Positions 52,765 to 62,043 of a stretch of 64,000 bases of DNA are shown one piece after another (position 1 is the first letter of the stretch; every line of letters begins with the position of its first letter). A program made the position numbers and the translations under genes. The notes beneath the pieces are model-generated. The model was not told the DNA's origin, did not search any database, and worked only from the letters and a program-made list of their open reading frames with translations. The DNA is from CAZQRP01 sp964596125 (GTDB taxonomy: Bacteria; Chloroflexota; Dehalococcoidia; GIF9; UBA5629): contig CAZQRP010000001.1 in assembly GCA_964596125.1 (NCBI GenBank), positions 248,001 through 312,000 of the forward strand, given 5' to 3'.

Positions 52765-52981
52765 TCGAGATGGCGGTAGTGGTTTCCTTGTTGGATTCGT
52801 AGTGGGCGCAGTCGTTGGTTTATCTATTGGATTGCTCTATGCCCCGCGGCCGGGTGAGGAAACGAGACAGCTATTGAAAGAGAAAGCGGAAGTAGCAAAA
52901 GAGAGAACTGCTGAAGTTGCCCAAAAAGTTAGGGAAACTGCTGCCGATGTGAGGAAGAAGGTGCAGACAGTATCCGAGTAA
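52757..52981 (+). CDS. YtxH domain protein
   Basis: 74 residues typical of the YtxH family: a glycine-rich membrane helix (GFLVGFVVGAVVGLSIGLLY), the APRPGEETRQLL motif, then a helical tail rich in Lys, Glu and Ala (KAEVAKERTAEVAQKVRE). Bacillus YtxH is a general stress protein of unknown role. AGGAGG precedes the ATG, which lies within the end of the previous gene. A hairpin CAGACCTG/CAGGTCTG occurs about 100 bases downstream. Confidence 0.88.
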   Translation: MDSRDGGSGFLVGFVVGAVVGLSIGLLYAPRPGEETRQLLKEKAEVAKERTAEVAQKVRETAADVRKKVQTVSE

Positions 52982-53215
52982 ATAAGAGAGCAGACAAAGC
53001 CATATAGTACCTGCGGAGGAAAATCCTCAGCATATTTAAATATATCATGAAGGATTATTGGTGTATCTAAGGCAGACCTGTTCCTATGCTCTGGTTAATA
53101 TACTGTCAGGTCTGGCAAAAAAAGACTATAGGTTAGTTTAACTGGAATAAAGCTGCATTATCCGTGAAATTGATGATGTTGCACGTACTGTCATGGCTCC
53201 TAAAAGATACGAGGA

Positions 53216-54331
53216 GTGAGTGAAGTAGCCTTGTCTACAAGAGGGAGTGCGTTTAAAAGAAACCAGAGCTTAATACTTTTTATATTAGGTTTCGTCATCG
53301 TATTTTGGCTTCTCTATGCTTTTAGGAGCGTTATATTCCCGTTTATATTGGGTCTAGCGTTAGTGTATCTTTTGCAACCGCTTGTATCATGGGTTGAGAG
53401 GAAATTGCCCTACGAAGGTAGGTGGCTGAGAGCAAAGAGAATCCTCATTATATTAGTTATTTTTACTGTAATCCTGGGATTGGTTGCCCTTCTTTCTATT
53501 TATCTCATTACAGTCGTTGTGCATTCGTTTTTAGTCCTTTTAAATAATGTGCCTGAATATATTTCCGAAGGTCTGGAAACGTTGCAGGAGTGGGCTGAAT
53601 CTATTCGGCATCAGTTTCCTTCAGGGATGCAACAGCAGGTGGATGAGTTTATTGTTGATGTCGGTACGGCGTTAGGCAATGCTATACAAGATGTTTTCAT
53701 GAGAGGTCTTGCATTTATACCGACTACTTTTACGTTGATTCTTGGTTTTGTTTCCCTTCCAATTTTCATTTTTTATCTTTTAAAAGATTCCAGGAAAATA
53801 TCTGAAGGATTCTATTCCATTTTTTCACCCGCTGTAGCTGTACACGCCAGGAAAATCATCCAAATTATTAAGGACGTACTTGGTAGATATATTCGTGCTC
53901 AACTATTACTCGGATTGGCCGTAGCCAGCCTTGTTTTTCTAGGATTATTTATTATGGATATAGAACTTGCGCCGGCACTGGCTGTCTTTGCTGGGCTAAC
54001 TGAGCTGATACCGATACTTGGGCCCTGGATTGGTGGCGCAGTCGGAGTGTTAGTTGCTCTGGCAACCGCACCGGAAAAAACCCTTTGGGTAGCTTTCCTT
54101 TACTTTATTGTTCAGCAATTTGAAAATATTTTTCTTGTCCCCAGAATCCAGGGTGGTCAATTACGTATAAATCCAGCATTCCTCATGGTCTTGCTTGTTT
54201 TAGGAGCTTACATTGCCGGTATTTGGGGCATATTGCTGGCTGCTCCATTGACTGCCACTATTGTTGAGATTTATAAATACGTGCGTGAAAGTTTACAGCG
54301 GCGGGAGATTGAACAGCTCTCTGAAACTTGA
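53216..54331 (+). CDS. AI-2E family transporter
   Basis: 371 residues with about seven or eight membrane helices. The family features are the early double helix (LFILGFVIVFWLLYAF, FPFILGLALVYLLQPL), a soluble mid-part, and the conserved end segments LTELIPILGPWIGGAVG and QQFENIFLVPRIQGG. Members export small molecules or ions (AI-2 has been proposed, Na+/H+ exchange has been shown for some). The start is GTG 53216 without a well-placed SD; TTG 53231 is another possibility. Confidence 0.9.
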   Translation: MSEVALSTRGSAFKRNQSLILFILGFVIVFWLLYAFRSVIFPFILGLALVYLLQPLVSWVERKLPYEGRWLRAKRILIILVIFTVILGLVALLSIYLITVVVHSFLVLLNNVPEYISEGLETLQEWAESIRHQFPSGMQQQVDEFIVDVGTALGNAIQDVFMRGLAFIPTTFTLILGFVSLPIFIFYLLKDSRKISEGFYSIFSPAVAVHARKIIQIIKDVLGRYIRAQLLLGLAVASLVFLGLFIMDIELAPALAVFAGLTELIPILGPWIGGAVGVLVALATAPEKTLWVAFLYFIVQQFENIFLVPRIQGGQLRINPAFLMVLLVLGAYIAGIWGILLAAPLTATIVEIYKYVRESLQRREIEQLSET

Positions 54332-54710
54332 ATTCGGCGTCTGGTTATGACAGGATAGATGGAAGATTCCCCTATTGCCAGAAGCTCAGCTCAGGGAAGA
54401 TATCGTACATCGCCTTGTTTAATATATAATACCTATTGATAGCTTTAGAATAATACAGGTTGAGAATACAGCTCGCAAAATATTGTTCACATACGGTTCA
54501 CTACGAGTTAAAAAGACCACAGTTGTCTTTTACCGGGGCTCAAGCTGTGTAAAGTTAAAAAACCTGTTTTTCAGCAATGTCGGAAGTGTAAATCCCCGCA
54601 GATTCTTTTAAGCCTGGTCTATCTCGTTATCCGTTAATGATAGCTGTCAGTTTTTATACCTTTGTGCAGATCTCGTGTTACAATAGATATCTAAACACTA
54701 AACAGAGGAC
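54332..54710. other. intergenic region upstream of uvrA
   Basis: 379 bases with no gene. TACAAT near 54681 may be the uvrA -10 but no matching -35 is seen. No recognisable LexA-type operator was found. Confidence 0.4.
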
Positions 54711-57575
54711 ATGAATTTGAATAGTATAGCTATAAAAGGGGCCCGGGAGCATAACCTGAAGAATATTGATGTCACTATTCCACGGGATAAACTGGTGGCC
54801 ATCACCGGTGTTTCCGGTTCGGGTAAAAGCTCTCTGGCTTTCGATACTATATATGCAGAGGGACAGCGTCGCTATATAGAATCGCTCTCAGCCTATGCTC
54901 GTCAATTTTTGGGTCGTATGGAAAAGCCGGATGTGGATTATATTGAGGGATTAAGTCCTGCCATTTCAATTGACCAAAAGGGACCGTCACATAATCCGCG
55001 TTCTACGGTCGGCACAGTAACCGAAATCTACGATTACCTGCGTCTTCTTTTTGCCCGTGTTGGTCATCCACATTGTCCCAACTGCGGGCGGGAGATATCA
55101 AGACAGACTGTTCAGCAGATTGTAGATGCTGTACAAGAAATACCCGCAGGTAAACGGATTATGATTTTATCTCCAATAATAAAGGACCGCAAAGGAGAGC
55201 ATAAGACGATATTTGATGACTTGCATAAGGCCGGATTTGTCCGTGTTCGAGTTAACGGACATATTCGCGACTTGTCCGAGGAGTTTGAACTTGATAAAAA
55301 CAAAAAACATACTATCGAAGTGGTTGTCGACCGGTTACTTACAGGAGAGGCTGAAAACGCCAGTCGCATTGCAGACTCTGTAGAAACAGCGTTAAAGCTT
55401 GGAGCTGGTGTTGTTCTTATTTCAATCATTGATGGTGAGGAGTTACTTTTCTCGGAGCACTTTGCCTGTGTCCATTGTGGCATAAGCCTTGGCGAGATTG
55501 CGCCACGAAGCTTCAGCTTCAATAGTCCTCATGGCGCTTGTCCGTCTTGTAGCGGGCTTGGTGTGAAGCTGGAGATAGATCCCGATCTAATAATACCCAA
55601 TAAAGAACTCAGCCTGTCTGAGGGTGCTATTGCCGTTTGGGGGTGGGGTTCATGGCGTAGTAGCCAGCTCGAAGACATGGCTCGACGCCATGGCTTCTCA
55701 ATTAATGTACCTGTCAGTAAACTAAGTAAGGAGCATCTCGACCTCGTTTTATATGGTGAATATAAAGAGCCGACGCGATACCGTAACCGCTATGGACGCG
55801 TCAGAGAATATTTCACAGGTTTTGAAGGTGCTATTACTAATTTGGAACGCCTGTATCGAGAGACAGAATCTGGTAACTCGCGCGCTTATATTGAGCGATT
55901 TATGGCTTCTCATCCGTGTCCGGTTTGCCAAGGGAAGAGACTGAAGCCTGAATCTCTGGCGGTTACTATTGATGGCAAGAATGTCATTGAGGTAACGGAG
56001 CTATCCGCTCTGGAAGTTTTAAAGTGGATTCGGTTCCTCGCTGATGGCCGGGATGGAAAACCTTGTCTCACGTCCTATGAACTTACTATAGCTCACCAGA
56101 TAGTTAAAGAGATCAGTACCCGGTTGGGCTTTCTTACGGATATCGGTTTAGGTTATCTCTCCTTGGACCGTCCTTCTGCAACATTGAGTGGTGGGGAAGC
56201 CCAGAGAATCCGGCTGGCCACTCAAATCGGTAGTGGTCTCATGGGGGTTCTTTACATATGTGACGAGCCTACTATCGGATTACATCCTGCCGATGTTTTT
56301 CGCTTGACAGAGACGATAAAGAGGCTTCGTGATCTGGGTAACACCATTCTTATTGTGGAGCATGATGAGTCTATGATGCGGGCTGCTGACTACATTTTAG
56401 ATATGGGTCCGGGCGCTGGTGAAAATGGTGGTTGGGTCGTTGCCAGCGGGTCACTGCAAGATATCATGAGTTGCCCTGAGTCGATAACTGGACAGTACCT
56501 CAACAAGACCAAGCAGATCCCCTTGCCGTCAAGCCGCCGTCCCGGTTCGGGCAAGAAGCTGGTAGTAAAAGGCGCCATGGAGAACAATTTAAAGAAAATC
56601 GATGCAACCATACCGCTTGGCAAGTTCGTCTGTATCAGCGGTGTTTCCGGTAGTGGTAAGAGTACGCTTATTAACGAGGTGTTGTATAAAAAGCTGGCAC
56701 AGACATTTTATCAGTCAAAGGTCAGGCCGGGTAAGTGTGATGAAATTATTGGTACCGAATATATAGATAAGGTGGCGAATATTGATCAGTCACCAATAGG
56801 TCGTACACCACGTAGTAATCCAGCTACTTATACTGGCACGTTTACTCCTATTCGGGAGCTGTTCGCTACTGTTCCGGAAGCACGCATGCGTGGCTATCCA
56901 CCTGGTCGATTTTCATTCAATGTAAGAGGAGGCCGTTGCGAAGCCTGCCAGGGCGAAGGCCATATTCAAATAGAAATGCAATTTTTACCTGATGTGACAG
57001 TACCTTGTGAAATATGCAAAGGTAGACGCTATAACCGTGAAGCTCTTGAGATTCATTTCAAAGGCAAGAATATTGCTGAAATACTTGATATGACTGTAGA
57101 CGAGGCGCTCGTATTTTTTGAACATTTTCCCAAGGTGAGAAATAAGCTTGCGACAATGCGAGACGTCGGATTAGGCTATATTCGCCTGGGGCAGCCGGCG
57201 CCGACTCTTTCAGGTGGCGAAGCCCAGCGGGTGAAACTTGCTACCGAGTTATCGCGACGAGCTACTGGTCAAACTCTCTATATCCTTGATGAACCCACAA
57301 CTGGTCTTTCTTTTGCTGATATAGACTGCTTGCTGAATGTACTTCAGCGCCTGGTGAATGCGGGTAATACCGTGGTTATTATTGAGCACCATTTGGATGT
57401 TATTAAGAATGCTGACTATATTATTGACCTCGGTCCTGGTGCCGGTGATGACGGAGGTTATATTATCGCAACCGGCACACCTGAGGAAGTGGCTGAGATC
57501 GGGTCTTCGTTTACCGGGCAATACCTCCATGATGTGCTTCGGAAACAGCAAAAAGAGTATTCCCTGGCCAATTAA
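54711..57575 (+). CDS. uvrA: excinuclease ABC subunit A
   Basis: 954 residues, full-length. Two ABC ATPase halves: Walker A sites GVSGSGKSSLAF near 36 and GVSGSGKSTLINEV near 645; signatures LSGGEAQRIRLATQIG and LSGGEAQRVKLATELS. Zinc-binding cysteine pairs are seen in CPNCGRE, CVHCG and in CEACQGEGHIQIE with CEICKGRRY. UvrA recognises bulky DNA damage and loads UvrB. Neither uvrB nor uvrC is in the window. The weak SD is AGAGGA. Confidence 0.97.
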   Translation: MNLNSIAIKGAREHNLKNIDVTIPRDKLVAITGVSGSGKSSLAFDTIYAEGQRRYIESLSAYARQFLGRMEKPDVDYIEGLSPAISIDQKGPSHNPRSTVGTVTEIYDYLRLLFARVGHPHCPNCGREISRQTVQQIVDAVQEIPAGKRIMILSPIIKDRKGEHKTIFDDLHKAGFVRVRVNGHIRDLSEEFELDKNKKHTIEVVVDRLLTGEAENASRIADSVETALKLGAGVVLISIIDGEELLFSEHFACVHCGISLGEIAPRSFSFNSPHGACPSCSGLGVKLEIDPDLIIPNKELSLSEGAIAVWGWGSWRSSQLEDMARRHGFSINVPVSKLSKEHLDLVLYGEYKEPTRYRNRYGRVREYFTGFEGAITNLERLYRETESGNSRAYIERFMASHPCPVCQGKRLKPESLAVTIDGKNVIEVTELSALEVLKWIRFLADGRDGKPCLTSYELTIAHQIVKEISTRLGFLTDIGLGYLSLDRPSATLSGGEAQRIRLATQIGSGLMGVLYICDEPTIGLHPADVFRLTETIKRLRDLGNTILIVEHDESMMRAADYILDMGPGAGENGGWVVASGSLQDIMSCPESITGQYLNKTKQIPLPSSRRPGSGKKLVVKGAMENNLKKIDATIPLGKFVCISGVSGSGKSTLINEVLYKKLAQTFYQSKVRPGKCDEIIGTEYIDKVANIDQSPIGRTPRSNPATYTGTFTPIRELFATVPEARMRGYPPGRFSFNVRGGRCEACQGEGHIQIEMQFLPDVTVPCEICKGRRYNREALEIHFKGKNIAEILDMTVDEALVFFEHFPKVRNKLATMRDVGLGYIRLGQPAPTLSGGEAQRVKLATELSRRATGQTLYILDEPTTGLSFADIDCLLNVLQRLVNAGNTVVIIEHHLDVIKNADYIIDLGPGAGDDGGYIIATGTPEEVAEIGSSFTGQYLHDVLRKQQKEYSLAN

Positions 57576-57594
57576 TCGGTTTCTGTTGTAAACG

Positions 57595-57624
57595 AAAAAT
57601 CTGGTACGGTGTTAAATCCGCCAG
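57595..57624 (-). terminator. terminator of sulfur amino-acid operon
   Basis: On - strand CTGGCGG pairs with CCG-TA-CCAG (two-base bulge) over an 8-base loop and is followed by ATTTTTC, a typical intrinsic terminator just beyond the NIL gene. Confidence 0.5.
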
Positions 57625-57629
57625 CCTTG

Positions 57630-57872
57630 TTAACCCTCGATAATATCTCCGATGACTGGATCGACCCTCACCCCTCTGGAAAGCACCCAGGCGATACCCT
57701 GGTCTATTTCTGATTCTTCTCCCTCCAACTCAAGAACTACCCACCCTTTGTTTTCCGAGACATCTGCCCGGCGTATATTGGTCACTACCCTGAACTGGTG
57801 GCCAAGGTTATAAATAATTGGCTCTTTGATTAGCTCCTCTGGAAAAGTGAACATCACTTGTCTCTTGGCCAT
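57630..57872 (-). CDS. NIL domain protein
   Basis: 80 residues, a lone NIL ferredoxin-like fold: RQVMFTFPEELIKEPIIYNL, NIRRADVSENKGWVVLELEG and AWVLSRGVRVDPV. NIL domains form the C-terminus of methionine ABC transporter ATPases and bind methionine or related ligands; stand-alone versions occur in methionine or cysteine gene sets. It may sense a sulfur amino acid for this operon. GGGAGG precedes the ATG. Last gene of the operon. Confidence 0.9.
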   Translation of the reverse strand: MAKRQVMFTFPEELIKEPIIYNLGHQFRVVTNIRRADVSENKGWVVLELEGEESEIDQGIAWVLSRGVRVDPVIGDIIEG

Positions 57873-57929
57873 ATTATCCTCCCTTTGTTTATCCTGAGAC
57901 TTAGTATACCATGTTGGAATTATACAGGT

Positions 57930-59153
57930 TCAAGCTGGGACTTTGAGCACTGCTTCAAGGGATTCAAGGGTCGGCTCAACAGTGAAAGAATGTACCGTAT
58001 CTGATAATATTTCCTGTGTCCTTGGTCCTGCCCCCGTGATAAAAGCAACCGTAAGTTCATTCTTTTTGATTATGCCTGAGGCTGCCAGCTTCTTTAATAC
58101 GCCTACTGTTACTCCACCAACAGCTTCAGCAAAGATGCCTTCTGTCTGAGCCAGCAATTTTATTCCGGCGATGGCTTCCTCGTCAGTAACTGCGTAAGCG
58201 CCACCTCCAGACTCTCTGGCAACTCTCAATGCGTAGTAGCCGTCAGCCGGATTACCGACAGCTATGGACTTGGCAATAGTATCGGGTTTTACCGGGTGTA
58301 CATGGAGGCTGCCTGCCTGAAAGGCGTTCACAATGGGCGAGGAGCCGGTGGCTTGGGCCAGATACATGTGGGTATTAACCGGTTTGATCAAGCCGAGCAT
58401 GGATAACTCGTCTAACGCTTTCCATATGCGGGTAAAGAGCAGCCCTGAAGCAGAAGGAGCTATAACATAATCAGGTGCACGCCATCCCAGTTGTTCCACT
58501 ACCTCGAAACCAAGTGTCTTGCTTCCTTCGGCATAGTAAGGTCTGAGATTTATATTAATAAAACCCCACTTGTATTTTTCTGCTACTTGGCTGCACAGGC
58601 GATTGACATCGTCATAGCTCCCTTCGACCTTTATTAAAATTGGATTGTAAATCGCCGTCCCTACTAACTTGCCCAGTTCTATATTGGAGGGAACGAAGAC
58701 ATAGGCATTCATGTTTGCCTTGGCAGCGTGAGCAGCTACACTGGCAGCAAGATTACCTGTTGAAGCACAGGCTATAGTGTTAAATCCAAACTCCTGTGCT
58801 TTGGTAACGGCAACTGAGACCGGCCTATCCTTGAATGAGTATGTCGGATTGAGGCAGTCGTTTTTAATGTAGAGCTGATTTAATCCCAGTTCACGCCCCA
58901 GGTTATCGGCCTTAATCAGGGGCGTAAAACCGGTGCCGATGTCGATCTCTGTGCCTTCAACCGGCAGCATATCACGGTAGCGCCATATGCTCAACGGTCC
59001 CCTGGCAAGCTTTTTCCGGCTTAGCGTTTTGGCCATTGCCTTATAGTCATAGCTGACCTCTAACGGGCTGAAACAGAAATCGCACAGATTAAGAGGCTGC
59101 ACAGGGTATTCTTGGCCGCACTTACGACACCGTAATGATCGTGCATATGACAA
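57930..59153 (-). CDS. thrC: threonine synthase (TTG start)
   Basis: 407 residues. A zinc-ribbon-like start (LRCRKCGQEYP, LCDFCFSP), then the PLP enzyme: NPTYSFKDRPVSVAV with the PLP Lys, CASTGNLAASVAAHAAKA, GSYDDVNRLC and a Gly-rich phosphate cup. It makes threonine from O-phosphohomoserine. In this operon it stands with cystathionine gamma-synthase/lyase, both branch-point users of homoserine derivatives. AGGAG six bases before the TTG decides the start. The gap to the preceding gene is only 11 bases. Confidence 0.93.
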   Translation of the reverse strand: MSYARSLRCRKCGQEYPVQPLNLCDFCFSPLEVSYDYKAMAKTLSRKKLARGPLSIWRYRDMLPVEGTEIDIGTGFTPLIKADNLGRELGLNQLYIKNDCLNPTYSFKDRPVSVAVTKAQEFGFNTIACASTGNLAASVAAHAAKANMNAYVFVPSNIELGKLVGTAIYNPILIKVEGSYDDVNRLCSQVAEKYKWGFININLRPYYAEGSKTLGFEVVEQLGWRAPDYVIAPSASGLLFTRIWKALDELSMLGLIKPVNTHMYLAQATGSSPIVNAFQAGSLHVHPVKPDTIAKSIAVGNPADGYYALRVARESGGGAYAVTDEEAIAGIKLLAQTEGIFAEAVGGVTVGVLKKLAASGIIKKNELTVAFITGAGPRTQEILSDTVHSFTVEPTLESLEAVLKVPA

Positions 59154-59164
59154 CTTTATCTCCT

Positions 59165-60307
59165 TCAGCGAGACTCCAGCGCCTGGTTCAGATCCTCGAT
59201 TAAATCGTCTATATTTTCCAGACCTATGGATAACCTGACCAGTTTGTCGGTGATTCCTATTTTTTCTCTATATTCTTCTGGCATTGAAGCATGGCTCATG
59301 GTAGCCGGATGCTCAGCGAGCGAGGTGATACCACCGAGAGATTCTGCCAGTGAAAAAAGTTTAAGCTTTCTTAGGAAGCTGTTAACACTCTCAATGCCAC
59401 CTTTTACTTCAAAAGATACCATCCCACCAAATCCCTTCATCTGATTTCTGGCGATCTCATGTCCTGGATGAGACTCAATCCCTGGGTAGAATACTTTCTC
59501 TGCTGAAGGGTGAGTTATCAGGTAATTGGCGACTGCAACGGCGTTTTCCTCATGTTTCTTCATCCGAATGGGTAGGGTCTCAATGCCCCGCAGCACCAGC
59601 CAGCAATCAAAGGGTGAAGCACAGGTCCCCATGGCGTTGAGTAAAAATTGGACCTTCTGGGTCAGGTCGCTTGTAGTAGTGACCACGGCTCCTCCAACAA
59701 CATCGCAGTGTCCATTCAAGTATTTAGTTGTTGAGTGAACGACGATGTCTATCCCGAAATCGATAGGTCTTAAAAAATAGGGAGTAGCAAAGGTATTATC
59801 AATCACTGTCATCAGATTGTGCTTTTTAGCGATGTCAACCACCATCTCAATATCGGTAATATTCAGCAGTGGATTGGATGGGGTCTCCAGCCATAACATT
59901 TTGGTGTTGGGCTTTATAGCATCTTCGATCTTCTTTCTAGTATCCAATCTCAGAAAAGTGAACTCCAGCCCAAAATTGCGCATCACATCCTGGAATAGCC
60001 TGTAAGTTCCGCCGTAGACGTCGTCCCCCGAGATTACATGGTCGCCAGCCTTAAGTAGATGAATGACCGTCGTTTCGGCAGCCATACCGGTGGCAAAGGC
60101 AAATCCTGCCTCTCCTCCCTCGAGCTGGGCAATAGTGTCCTCCAGTACTTTTCTGGTTGGATTTGCCGTGCGGGAGTAATCATAGCCCCTTGTTTTACCT
60201 ATATCCTCGAAAGCGAAGGTCGATGTCTGATATATAGGCACCGAAATAGCACCTAATGCTGCATTTGGCCTCTCTCCGGAATGGATCGCTAATGTTTCAA
60301 ATCTCAT
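59165..60307 (-). CDS. cystathionine gamma-synthase/lyase (PLP enzyme)
   Basis: 380 residues of the Cys/Met metabolism PLP family: YDYSRTANPTRKVLE, FATGMAAETTVIHLL, GDDVYGGTYRLF, ETPSNPLLNITDI, HSTTKYLNGHCDVVGG with the PLP Lys, SLGGITSLAEHPATMSH. Either synthesis of cystathionine from an activated homoserine and cysteine, or its cleavage to cysteine, is possible; the sequence does not decide. With CysK/CysE in the operon, both directions have sense. AGGAGG is well placed before the ATG. Confidence 0.93.
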   Translation of the reverse strand: MRFETLAIHSGERPNAALGAISVPIYQTSTFAFEDIGKTRGYDYSRTANPTRKVLEDTIAQLEGGEAGFAFATGMAAETTVIHLLKAGDHVISGDDVYGGTYRLFQDVMRNFGLEFTFLRLDTRKKIEDAIKPNTKMLWLETPSNPLLNITDIEMVVDIAKKHNLMTVIDNTFATPYFLRPIDFGIDIVVHSTTKYLNGHCDVVGGAVVTTTSDLTQKVQFLLNAMGTCASPFDCWLVLRGIETLPIRMKKHEENAVAVANYLITHPSAEKVFYPGIESHPGHEIARNQMKGFGGMVSFEVKGGIESVNSFLRKLKLFSLAESLGGITSLAEHPATMSHASMPEEYREKIGITDKLVRLSIGLENIDDLIEDLNQALESR

Positions 60308-60457
60308 ATCCCTCCTCCTTGATCGGACTCTACCTATCTTTTAATATGGAAGGGTTGCAACCGGCAAGATTTTAACTGGTGGCACCTATTCCCCCTATAA
60401 TTTTAAATCATCTACAGTGCGAAAAATCTATAACAATCCATTACTCATGTTGATGGA

Positions 60458-61270
60458 TCAGCTACCTGTGTTGAATTTCATCATTATAGCTTCAAGAACC
60501 CCACGACCTATGGCTCTCATCTTGTAGTTGATCGCGTAGCAGATAGCGGCGTCATTCACCGGGTCAATCTCAATGAGCTTGCTGCCTTTTGACACACTGA
60601 CACCGCTCCTTAAAAGGCCTCGTAGCATACCGCTCATCGGCGCTTCCAGAGGCTGGGCTCCGATACTACCAATGATTTGGTGAATATCTACCGAGTCTCC
60701 AATCTCCCTATCTGTGGTAAAGACGCCTGAGTGGGGTGCCCATATTACTCTTTCTTTAGTAAGTCCATTTATGGCAACCGGTGTTCCAGTGTCTTTTTCA
60801 GCAGCCCCTGCAACTATCACCATACCCAGATTATTGCTGTGATTGGTCTCCACCACAATATGCACATCTCTACCGGCATAAAAGCCCGGACCTACACCGA
60901 TTACTAGGGGAGCGTCAGTGATCATAGTGCCCTTATTTTGCTTGGCCATAGTGGCGTCAATCAATACATCGGGCTGCATCTTTTCTTTTATTGATGCTTC
61001 AGGGTCTATGACTATGGGTATATTTCCTTGCTGCCAGACCCGGTGGATTTCTTCTGGCACAAGGGGGACGAACTCTGCTGTCACTCCTTCAATGGTTTTT
61101 GTCCTATCAAAGACCGCTTCTGAGAAAGTAGTACCACGGCTGACTGATAGGGGATTCGCTATCTCAGTGAGGCAAACTTTAAAATAGCTGAGATGTAACC
61201 GGTGAGCTATACCACTAGCTACTTCTCCGCTACCCCTGATTAATACTATAAGCTCAGATAATTTCCTCAT
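60458..61270 (-). CDS. yqeB: YqeB family (selenium-dependent molybdenum hydroxylase-type protein)
   Basis: 270 residues from ATG 61270. The longer frame from 61399 lies within the cysE gene end and is rejected. The family shows a Rossmann-like start LIVLIRGSGEVASGIAHRL, VLIDATMAKQNKGT, GVGPGFYAGRDVHIVVET and GVFTTDREIGDSV. YqeB (EF2563) is found next to selenium-dependent molybdenum hydroxylases in many genomes. Here no hydroxylase or SelD gene is present; it lies inside a cysteine operon, which may mean a sulfur or selenium handling role. Confidence 0.88.
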   Translation of the reverse strand: MRKLSELIVLIRGSGEVASGIAHRLHLSYFKVCLTEIANPLSVSRGTTFSEAVFDRTKTIEGVTAEFVPLVPEEIHRVWQQGNIPIVIDPEASIKEKMQPDVLIDATMAKQNKGTMITDAPLVIGVGPGFYAGRDVHIVVETNHSNNLGMVIVAGAAEKDTGTPVAINGLTKERVIWAPHSGVFTTDREIGDSVDIHQIIGSIGAQPLEAPMSGMLRGLLRSGVSVSKGSKLIEIDPVNDAAICYAINYKMRAIGRGVLEAIMMKFNTGS

Positions 61271-61304
61271 CAGATTTCTTCTCTCAATTACTTGTTGCTC
61301 CTCA

Positions 61305-62021
61305 TTATATTCCCGCTCCCTGGCTAAATTGCCGTTCAATCTCTCTTTTTCTTTCTCGCAGTTCATCTTCAGGGGATACGACGCCGCCCGATCTCTCAAG
61401 CCTCTCCAGACGCTTTCCTGTCTTCTCCTGTTCGTTCAAAATAAGCCTTATAGCTTCTGCTAATGGGTCGGGTAATCTCGCATGCTCCAGGTCGGCGAGT
61501 GGTCTATAATGGTCTTCCACTATTCTGCCCGGGATACCAACCACTGTAGCCCCGGCTGGAACCGATTTCACCACCACCGAGCCTGAGCCAATCCTGGCTC
61601 CTTCGCCTATAGCGATGGCACCAAGAGCAATTGCTCCTGTTCCAACGACCACATTATTGCCGATGGTTGGATGACGCTTCTCCTTCTTTAGGGTTGTTCC
61701 ACCCAGGACGACTCCCTGATATATTAGCACATCGTCCCCTATTTCTGCTGTCTCTCCAATGACGACTCCTGCTCCATGATCGATAAAGAATCGCCTGCCG
61801 ATTTTAGCTCCGGGGTGGATTTCGATGCCGGTGAGGAAACGGCTGATATGGGATAGGAAACGGCCCCAGAAACGGAGGTTGTGCTGCCACAGAAAGTGAG
61901 CCAAGCGATGAAACCACAAGGCATGCAGCCCCGGGTAACAGAAGACAACTTCCAGCTTGCTTCTCGCTGCTGGGTCTTTAGCAAATACAGTTTGAATATC
62001 TTCTCTCAAGATCTTAAACAA
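61305..62021 (-). CDS. cysE: serine O-acetyltransferase (TTG start)
   Basis: 238 residues from TTG 62021 (FKILREDIQTVFAKDPAARS), the normal CysE beginning, with AAGGG eight bases upstream. A longer reading would overlap cysK. The left-handed beta-helix hexapeptides are seen from IEIHPGAKIGRRFFIDHGAG, VVIGETAEIGDDVLIYQG, HPTIGNNVVVGTGA. It makes O-acetylserine for CysK. A charged tail of about 50 residues follows the acyltransferase. 22 bases behind cysK. Confidence 0.95.
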   Translation of the reverse strand: MFKILREDIQTVFAKDPAARSKLEVVFCYPGLHALWFHRLAHFLWQHNLRFWGRFLSHISRFLTGIEIHPGAKIGRRFFIDHGAGVVIGETAEIGDDVLIYQGVVLGGTTLKKEKRHPTIGNNVVVGTGAIALGAIAIGEGARIGSGSVVVKSVPAGATVVGIPGRIVEDHYRPLADLEHARLPDPLAEAIRLILNEQEKTGKRLERLERSGGVVSPEDELRERKREIERQFSQGAGI

Positions 62022-62043
62022 AGTAGACGCCCTTTTACGTGCT

